A stretch of 64,000 nt of DNA. Source: Hoyosella sp. YIM 151337. GTDB lineage: Bacteria > Actinomycetota > Actinomycetes > Mycobacteriales > Mycobacteriaceae. Position numbers and translations under genes: made by a program. Positions 58,517 to 64,000 of this stretch are shown here, piece by piece. The notes beneath the pieces were generated by a model. The model was not told the origin of the DNA, ran no database searches, and was given only the letters and a program-made list of their open reading frames with translations. The stretch covers positions 21,760 through 85,759 of the forward strand of contig NZ_JAPEIQ010000023.1 of the NCBI RefSeq assembly GCF_026041215.1, read 5' to 3'. Position 1 is the stretch's first letter; every line of letters starts with the position of its first letter.

Positions 58517-60277
58517 ATGGGAATGGCCCATCAGGGATCAGCTGTCGTTGTGGGAGTCGACTACGGAACGCTCTCCGGCCGGGCTGTCGTGGTGAGGGTT
58601 CACGACGGCGCGGAACTGGGCAGCGCGATGCACGAGTACAAGCACGCCGTGATGGACCGGACGCTCGACGCCCACGCCGGTGAGGTGCTGCCTCCAGACT
58701 GGGCGTTGCAGGTGCCCGCCGACTATATCGACGTGCTGAAGAATGCGGTGCCGGCGGCAATAACGGCTGCGGGTGTAGACCGTGCCGATGTCATCGGGAT
58801 CGCGACCGACTTCACGGCGTGCACTATGGTGCCTACCACCGCTGAGGGGACGCCGTTGTGCGAGCTGAAGCAGTTCGCCGACCGTCCACACGCCTACGTG
58901 AAGCTGTGGAAACACCACGCGGCTCAGGGACAGGCGGACCGGATTAATGCTCTGGCTCACGAGCGGGGGGAGATGTGGATCAACCGATATGGAGGGTTCA
59001 TCTCCTCGGAGTGGGAGTTCGCCAAGGGGCTGCAGCTGCTCGAGGAGGACCCCGAGATCTACGCGGCGATGGACCACTGGGTCGAAGCAGCCGATTGGAT
59101 CGTGTGGCAGCTGACCGGCCGGTACGTCCGTAACGCCTGCACCGCTGGGTACAAGGGCATCTACCAGGACGGCGCCTATCCTTCAGAGGAATTCCTTGCC
59201 GCCCTGAACCCCGACTTCGCCGGGTTTGTGCGGGAGAAGCTGGAGCACGAGATCGGCCAACTCGGCCACCGCGCTGGCGCCTTGTCGGCAGAGGCCGCTG
59301 CCTGGACCGGCCTGAACAAGGGCATCGCGGTCGCCGTGGGCAACGTCGATGCTCACGTGAGCGCTCCGGCGGCGAACGCGCTCGAGCCCGGGCAGATGAT
59401 GGCGATCATGGGAACGTCAACCTGCCACGTGATGAACGGGGAAACCCTGGCCGAGGTCCCCGGCATGTGTGGCGTCGTCCACGGCGGGATCGTCGAAGGT
59501 TCGTGGGGCTACGAGGCCGGTCAGTCCGGTGTCGGTGACATCTTTGCGTGGTACGTGGCTAACCAGGTACCTGGTGAATACACGGAGGAGGCTCATCGGC
59601 GGGGAATCTCTGTCCACGAGCTGCTCACGGAGCGGGCCGCGAACCAGCAGGTCGGCGAGCACGGTCTGATCGCGCTGGACTGGCACTCGGGCAACCGTTC
59701 GGTACTCGTGGACCACGAGCTCTCTGGACTGGTCGTCGGGCAGACACTAGCGACACGCCCTGAGGACGTCTACCGGGCGCTCCTGGAGGCAACCGCCTTC
59801 GGGACCCGCGCCATTGTGGAAGCCTTCGATGATGCAGGGGTGCCCGTCACTGAACTGGTAGTGGCCGGTGGCCTGCTCAAGAACGCCTTCCTTATGCAGA
59901 CGTATGCCGACGTCACTCATCTGCCGCTGTCCGTCATCGCCTCCGAACAAGGCCCGGCGCTCGGCTCGGCCATCCACGCCGCAGTCGCCGCGGGGGCCTA
60001 CCCCGATGTGCGGACCGCCGCCCAGGCGATGGGCCGCCGTGTCGTCGGCGCCTACACCCCTGATGAGATCGCCGCTCAACGGTATGACGCGCTCTACGCC
60101 GAGTACAAAGTGCTGCACGACTACTTCGGCAAGGGAGTCAACAACGTCATGCACCAGCTCAGGAGGATCCGGCGGGAGGCCCTGACCACGCAGCGCAAGC
60201 CGGTGCCGCCCGAGCCGACCGCCAATGAGACCGACGGGGCTGCAACCCCGCTTCACGCAGCGGAGGTCCTGACGTGA
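58517..60277 (+). CDS. araB: L-ribulokinase
   Basis: 586 residues, FGGY-family kinase that phosphorylates L-ribulose to L-ribulose 5-phosphate in L-arabinose catabolism. GVDYGTLSGRAVVVRV is the N-terminal ATP/sugar motif, VIGIATDFTACTMVP a typical AraB phosphate loop region, and GGLLKNAFLMQTYADVTHLP the late ATPase motif. Length and the IMGTSTCHVMNGE motif fit AraB rather than other FGGY kinases. ATG 58517 with AGGTGAG six bases upstream. The GTGA stop overlaps araD. Confidence 0.93.
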   Translation: MGMAHQGSAVVVGVDYGTLSGRAVVVRVHDGAELGSAMHEYKHAVMDRTLDAHAGEVLPPDWALQVPADYIDVLKNAVPAAITAAGVDRADVIGIATDFTACTMVPTTAEGTPLCELKQFADRPHAYVKLWKHHAAQGQADRINALAHERGEMWINRYGGFISSEWEFAKGLQLLEEDPEIYAAMDHWVEAADWIVWQLTGRYVRNACTAGYKGIYQDGAYPSEEFLAALNPDFAGFVREKLEHEIGQLGHRAGALSAEAAAWTGLNKGIAVAVGNVDAHVSAPAANALEPGQMMAIMGTSTCHVMNGETLAEVPGMCGVVHGGIVEGSWGYEAGQSGVGDIFAWYVANQVPGEYTEEAHRRGISVHELLTERAANQQVGEHGLIALDWHSGNRSVLVDHELSGLVVGQTLATRPEDVYRALLEATAFGTRAIVEAFDDAGVPVTELVVAGGLLKNAFLMQTYADVTHLPLSVIASEQGPALGSAIHAAVAAGAYPDVRTAAQAMGRRVVGAYTPDEIAAQRYDALYAEYKVLHDYFGKGVNNVMHQLRRIRREALTTQRKPVPPEPTANETDGAATPLHAAEVLT

Positions 60278-61002
60278 ATATTGCGCTGACTGAGTTGCCC
60301 CCTGCAGTGCAGGCCTCCGTCGCTAAAACCCGAGAACGGGTGGCAGCCCTGCACGCGGAGCTTACTCGATACGAACTAGTGGTGTGGACGGCCGGGAACG
60401 TTTCCGAACGCGTGCCCGATTCTGGCCTGTTTGTCATCAAGCCCTCTGGCGTCTCCTACGACGCCCTCAGCGCCGAGATGATTGTCGTCTGCACGCTCGA
60501 CGGGAAGAAGATCGACGATGGGACCCCGGCCCACCTCCAGCCCTCGTCGGACACAGCTGCCCACGCCTACGTCTACCAGCACATGTCCGACGTCGGCGGG
60601 GTCGTGCACACCCACTCCACCTACGCCACGGCTTGGGCCGCTCGCGGCGAACCTGTCCCGTGCGCGCTCACAATGATGGCCGACGAATTCGGAGGCGTCA
60701 TCCCCGTGGGGCCATTCGCCCTCATCGGTGACGATTCCATCGGCCGCGGCATCGTGGAGACCCTGCGGGGATCCCGGTCGCCGGCAGTGCTCATGCGCAA
60801 CCACGGCCCCTTCACTATCGGCAAGGACGCGCGGGCAGCCGTTAAGGCCGCTGTGATGTGCGAAGAAGTCGCCCGGACCGTCCACATCTCCCGCCAGCTC
60901 GGCGAGCCGGGCCGTATCCCGCAATCAGACATCGATCGTCTCTACGACCGCTACCAGAACGTCTATGGCCAACGCACCACGCAGCAGGAAGAGCACCACT
61001 GA
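60274..61002 (+). CDS. araD: L-ribulose-5-phosphate 4-epimerase
   Basis: 242 residues, class II aldolase/epimerase fold that converts L-ribulose 5-phosphate to D-xylulose 5-phosphate. Zinc ligands are visible as H112 and H114 in [12 protein letters not shown] and H177 in MRNHGPF. Starts at GTG 60274 overlapping araB; the stop shares one base with araA. Final step before the pentose phosphate pathway. Confidence 0.93.
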   Translation: MNIALTELPPAVQASVAKTRERVAALHAELTRYELVVWTAGNVSERVPDSGLFVIKPSGVSYDALSAEMIVVCTLDGKKIDDGTPAHLQPSSDTAAHAYVYQHMSDVGGVVHTHSTYATAWAARGEPVPCALTMMADEFGGVIPVGPFALIGDDSIGRGIVETLRGSRSPAVLMRNHGPFTIGKDARAAVKAAVMCEEVARTVHISRQLGEPGRIPQSDIDRLYDRYQNVYGQRTTQQEEHH

Positions 61003-62510
61003 TGAAGAACCCCTTTGACGGCAAGGAAATCTGGTTCCTAACAGGCAGCCAGGACCTCTACGGCGAGGCCACGCTGCGGCAGGTGGCTGAGCAATCGCGG
61101 ACCATCGCCGCTACGCTCAACGACGCCTCCGGTATCCCTGTCCGCGTGGTTTGGAAGCCGGTCCTCAAGGACCGCGAGGCCATTCGCCGGGCCGCCCTGG
61201 AGGCCAACGCCGACGACAAGTGCCTGGGCGTTATTACGTGGATGCACACCTTCTCACCGGCGAAGATGTGGATCGTGGGCCTTGACGCCCTGACCAAGCC
61301 GATGCTGCACCTTCACACCCAGGCCAATGTCGCATTGCCGTGGGGCGAGATCGACATGGACTTCATGAACCTCAACCAGGCTGCCCACGGCGACCGAGAG
61401 TTCGGCTACATCGCCACCCGTCTCGGGGTTACACGAAAGACCGTGGTGGGGCACGCGAGCGATGCTGTCGTCCAGGCTAAGGTCGGTACGTGGGCACGCG
61501 CCGCGGTCGGCTGGGCGGCCATGCACGAGCTGCGGCTGGCGCGTTTCGGTGACAACATGCGCAACGTCGCCGTCACCGAAGGCGATAAGACGGAAGCGGA
61601 GATCCGTCTCGGTGTGTCGGTTAACACCTGGGGTGTCAATGATCTCGTCCAGGCAGTGGATGCCGCCACCAGCTCGGATGTCGACAACCTTGTGGCCGAG
61701 TACCAGGAGGCCTACGCGGTCACCCAGGAGCTCCGTCCCGGCGGGAACCGCCACGAGTCGTTGCGCTACGGCGCCCGTATCGAGCTCGGTCTGCGCAGGT
61801 TCCTCGAGGACGGCGGGTTCGCTGCCTTCACTACGAATTTCGAGGACCTCGGTGGCCTGCGCCAGCTGCCTGGACTTGCGGTCCAACGGCTAATGGCGGA
61901 CGGGTACGGTTTTGGCGCCGAGGGTGATTGGAAGACTGCAGTTCTGGTTCGGGCGGCAAAGGTCATGGGCTACGGGCTGCCTGGTGGAGCGTCACTCATG
62001 GAGGACTACACCTACGAGCTGACACCTGGGAGGGAAAAGATCCTCGGTGCCCACATGCTTGAGATCTGCCCGACCCTGACTACCGGCCGGCCGCGGCTGG
62101 AGATCCACCCGCTGGGGATCGGCGGGCGCGAGGACCCTGTCCGGCTCGTCTTCGACACGGACCCTGGGGAAGGCGTCGTCGTGTCGATGTCCGATCTGCG
62201 CGAGAGATTCCGGCTCACAGCCAATGTCGTCGACGTTGTTCCCCCAGACGAGCCACTGCCCAACTTGCCCGTCGCCCGAGCCGTCTGGCGGCCGCAACCA
62301 GATCTCCCTACCTCGGCCGAGTGCTGGCTCACGGCCGGCGCGGCTCACCACACCGTCCTCACCACCGCCGTGGGTCTGGAGGTATTCGAGGACCTCGCGG
62401 ACATCGCAGGGATAGAGCTGGCGGTCATCGACGAGACGACGACAACCCGGCAGTTCAGCCGGGACCTCAGGCTGAACCACGCCTACTACAGACTGGCTCA
62501 GGGCCTTTGA
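61002..62510 (+). CDS. araA: L-arabinose isomerase
   Basis: 502 residues, matching the roughly 500-residue family. First step of L-arabinose breakdown, to L-ribulose; needs Mn2+. [20 protein letters not shown] is the typical N-terminus, [18 protein letters not shown] and [19 protein letters not shown] are family signatures, and [14 protein letters not shown] a later one. ATG 61002 overlaps the araD stop. The order araB-araD-araA differs from E. coli araBAD. Confidence 0.95.
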   Translation: MKNPFDGKEIWFLTGSQDLYGEATLRQVAEQSRTIAATLNDASGIPVRVVWKPVLKDREAIRRAALEANADDKCLGVITWMHTFSPAKMWIVGLDALTKPMLHLHTQANVALPWGEIDMDFMNLNQAAHGDREFGYIATRLGVTRKTVVGHASDAVVQAKVGTWARAAVGWAAMHELRLARFGDNMRNVAVTEGDKTEAEIRLGVSVNTWGVNDLVQAVDAATSSDVDNLVAEYQEAYAVTQELRPGGNRHESLRYGARIELGLRRFLEDGGFAAFTTNFEDLGGLRQLPGLAVQRLMADGYGFGAEGDWKTAVLVRAAKVMGYGLPGGASLMEDYTYELTPGREKILGAHMLEICPTLTTGRPRLEIHPLGIGGREDPVRLVFDTDPGEGVVVSMSDLRERFRLTANVVDVVPPDEPLPNLPVARAVWRPQPDLPTSAECWLTAGAAHHTVLTTAVGLEVFEDLADIAGIELAVIDETTTTRQFSRDLRLNHAYYRLAQGL

Positions 62511-62545
62511 GCGCCATCGGCGCCCAGCGCAGCCGCGGGGGAGAG

Positions 62546-63472
62546 GTGGGCTGTCCGTGTGCGGACACGTACAACGCCGCGAACGGTACGGTTCACACTC
62601 TGGTCGCCGGTGACTACCGCGCGACGGTCTTTTCCTCGGGTGCGGCGCTGGGGCGGCTAATCTGGCGCGGACACGACATCGTCGTCCCAGTCACAGCGTC
62701 GGAGATCCCCATCGCATATGAGGGGAAGACGCTCGTGCCCTGGCCGAACCGCATCGCGGACGGCCGGTACTCCTTCCGTGACAGAACACACGAGCTACCC
62801 ATCAACGAGCACGCCACGAACAGCGCCTTACACGGATTCGGCTGCTGGGTGAACTGGGAGGCGCTCGAGCTGACCTCCTGCGAGGCCAGATTCCGACTGC
62901 ACTGCCTGCCGCGATACGGGTACCCGTTCCACCTGATAACTGAGGTCACCTATCGCCTCACCGCCGACCGTGGGCTATCTACCGAGATCACCTCCACCAA
63001 CATCGGGGCGTCCCCCGCCCCGTACGGCGCGTCGTCCCATCCGTACCTAACTTGCGGCCTGGCGCCTGTCGACGAGTGCATACTCACTCTTCCAGCCGGG
63101 CGCGTCATGACGGTGGACGATCGGCTGCTGCCAATGGGAACGGTCCCGGTTGGGGAAGTGGATCTCGACTTCCGTGGGTCCCGGGCGGTAGGTCCCCTCC
63201 AGGTCGACCACGCCTTCGGAGGTCTGCCCCATGACGAATGGGAGGTGGTGCTCCGTCACCCCGACTCGGGGCTATCCGCCCGGGTGACGGCGACGGCACC
63301 ATGGCTGCAGATCTACACCGGCGACAGGCTTGGCCGCCGTGGCATGGCTGTCGAACCCATGACATGTCCACCGGATGCATTTAATTCCAAGGACGATCTC
63401 ATCGTGCTTGACCCAGGAGAGCACCACACCCTCCGGTTCAGGATTGAGGGTGTCTTTTTGCCTAACATGTGA
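62546..63472 (+). CDS. Aldose 1-epimerase family protein (galactose mutarotase-like)
   Basis: 308 residues from GTG 62546, with GGGGGAGAG just before it; TTG 62507 overlapping the araA stop is an alternative. LVPWPNRIADGRYSF, NSALHGFGCWVNWE and SSHPYLTCGLAPVDECILTL match the aldose epimerase family. The catalytic Glu sits in MAVEPMTCPPDAF and the His in SSHPY. It interconverts sugar anomers and would supply the right form of arabinose. Last gene of the ara unit. Confidence 0.85.
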   Translation: MGCPCADTYNAANGTVHTLVAGDYRATVFSSGAALGRLIWRGHDIVVPVTASEIPIAYEGKTLVPWPNRIADGRYSFRDRTHELPINEHATNSALHGFGCWVNWEALELTSCEARFRLHCLPRYGYPFHLITEVTYRLTADRGLSTEITSTNIGASPAPYGASSHPYLTCGLAPVDECILTLPAGRVMTVDDRLLPMGTVPVGEVDLDFRGSRAVGPLQVDHAFGGLPHDEWEVVLRHPDSGLSARVTATAPWLQIYTGDRLGRRGMAVEPMTCPPDAFNSKDDLIVLDPGEHHTLRFRIEGVFLPNM

Positions 63473-63479
63473 GACCAAC

Positions 63480-63735
63480 AGTGAAGTGGAGTCGAACAGG
63501 CAGCCATTGCCAGGCTCACCTCGGCGCTGGCGTGCCCGAGCAACCATCAGCGCTTGCAGCGAAACGCCCAGGCTGACCAGCGCGTACGCATGGGCGTTTC
63601 GCAGCTGGCGGGAGGTGACACGGCCGAGGCCCGCTGTGGGGCAACATGGTTGAGCTCGCGGCGCACACCCTGCCTGCGCCGGGGTTGGTGAACAGGAACT
63701 GCGCGGGGCGCCGGTAGCGCGGGTGTGGCATCCGG
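63480..63735 (-). pseudogene. Remnant of a tyrosine recombinase (phage-type integrase)
   Basis: Pieces of the integrase C-terminus are readable in different frames of the minus strand. FLFTNPGAGR (near 63695) comes first, then TSRQLRNAHAYALVSLGVSL (near 63560-63625), which matches the catalytic HxLRHTYA region, then MLGHASAEVSLAM in another frame (near 63520), the conserved LLGH motif, and CLFDSTSLLV back in the first. At least two frameshifts and changes of catalytic residues show that it is dead. It marks a past integration at this end of the island. Confidence 0.65.
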
Positions 63736-63766
63736 CGTGTGTGGGAGTTGGGCGTACGAGAGTGGC

Positions 63767-63805
63767 CCGTGGCGTGAGCCGTCCTGAGGAAGGCTCACGC
63801 CACGG
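63767..63805. terminator. Hairpin terminator near the right edge
   Basis: Perfect 14-base arms CCGTGGCGTGAGCC (63767-63780) and GGCTCACGCCACGG (63792-63805) around an 11-base loop. It lies just past the stop (63811-63813, minus strand) of a leftward gene fragment and would terminate it; read-through from the ara operon could also stop here. Confidence 0.7.
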
Positions 63806-63810
63806 TGTGT

Positions 63811-63963
63811 CTAGCCGAGGAGTCCGGTGAGTGTGTAGGTGGCGACCATGTAGGGGGCGCCGGTGGTGACGTTGCTGTTGATGCCGAGGTGTGCGGTGTT
63901 GTCGCCGTCGATGCGGGTGGCTTGGGTGTCGGTTTGTGCGCCGGGGTAGTTGTTGGCGAAGAA
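63811..63963 (-). pseudogene. 3' end of an interrupted leftward gene
   Basis: Reading leftward, FFANNYPGAQTDTQATRIDG then LGINSNVTTGAPYMVATYTL and TGLLG before a TAG. The Asn/Thr/Gly-rich text looks like the end of a secreted or surface protein, not identified. The frame is cut at about 63963 where the sequence changes to an insertion-sequence-like end, and an in-frame TAA follows at once. Most likely the gene was disrupted. Confidence 0.5.
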
Positions 63964-64000
63964 TGAATCGCCCCGGCTTTAGTGGAGGGCGGGTTCTCCC
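63964..64000. mobile_element. Possible insertion-sequence terminus (IS3-like), cut by the window end
   Basis: The sequence from TGAATCGCCCCGGCTTTAGT onward resembles the terminal inverted repeat of actinobacterial IS3-family elements (TG start, CCGCCCCGG core). It breaks an open reading frame exactly at this point. Only 37 bases are visible, so neither the transposase nor the target duplication can be seen. Confidence 0.45.

Noticed and set aside
1..64000. CRISPR arrays, rRNA, tRNA and riboswitches
   Set aside because: I saw no regularly spaced repeats, rRNA signatures, tRNA cloverleaf candidates or known riboswitch cores. This is reading by eye, so a short tRNA could be missed.

Overview
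The window is high-GC, densely packed chromosomal DNA from an actinobacterium. Two F420-type enzyme families (an Rv0121-like PPOX protein and a luciferase-like reductase), IdeR-style iron boxes and many mycobacterial-type families point to the order Mycobacteriales (Rhodococcus/Hoyosella/Gordonia-like). I cannot name the genus from sequence alone. I found no rRNA, tRNA or CRISPR.

Layout. 0-0.3 kb: 5' end of an amino-acid permease. 0.7-3.7 kb: proton-translocating transhydrogenase pntA-pntB. 3.8-23.7 kb: housekeeping and small-metabolism genes in short transcription units. These include an HSL-type esterase, PPOX and LLM oxidoreductases, VOC proteins, an AraC/SDR divergent pair, a VOC-GNAT operon, a DHA2 efflux pump, a ClC channel, an NDH-2-like flavoprotein, a HEAT protein coupled to a MerR-HEAT regulator, and an Imm-5-like protein. 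23.7-36.2 kb: a metal/metallophore transport region. A leftward operon encodes a family-5 binding lipoprotein and two IrtAB/YbtPQ-like ABC subunits. A divergent rightward operon encodes Dpp-type permeases, a double ATPase and an MFS carrier. A converging FecBCD-type siderophore uptake operon lies beyond, with an IdeR-like box upstream. 36.5-46.5 kb: a tiny secreted peptide, DUF488, RidA/WYL regulator, GlxA-type AraC regulator with a DJ-1 protein, a two-component system, an ABC-F protein, and a MerR regulator with an aldo/keto reductase.

46.6-64 kb looks like an acquired carbohydrate island. It is flanked on the left by a decayed MFS pseudogene and on the right by a decayed tyrosine recombinase and what looks like the end of an insertion sequence. 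It holds a sugar oxidation module (GADH subunit 3-like protein, Fe-S GMC oxidoreductase, aldo/keto reductase), an RbsABC-type sugar importer, a nitrilase-family hydrolase, a Gfo/Idh/MocA dehydrogenase, a LacI regulator, and the L-arabinose genes araB-araD-araA plus an aldose 1-epimerase. Four copies of a TGTTAGCGCTAACA-like palindrome lie upstream of the three main transcription units, so the LacI protein probably controls the whole island as one regulon.

Most interesting points: the LacI-controlled island that joins L-arabinose breakdown to a glycoside-dehydrogenase-like module and a nitrilase; the divergent Cnt-like/IrtAB-like metallophore transport locus without visible biosynthesis genes; the MerR-HEAT/HEAT pair; a 46-residue secreted two-cysteine peptide next to an iron box; and several strong palindromes.
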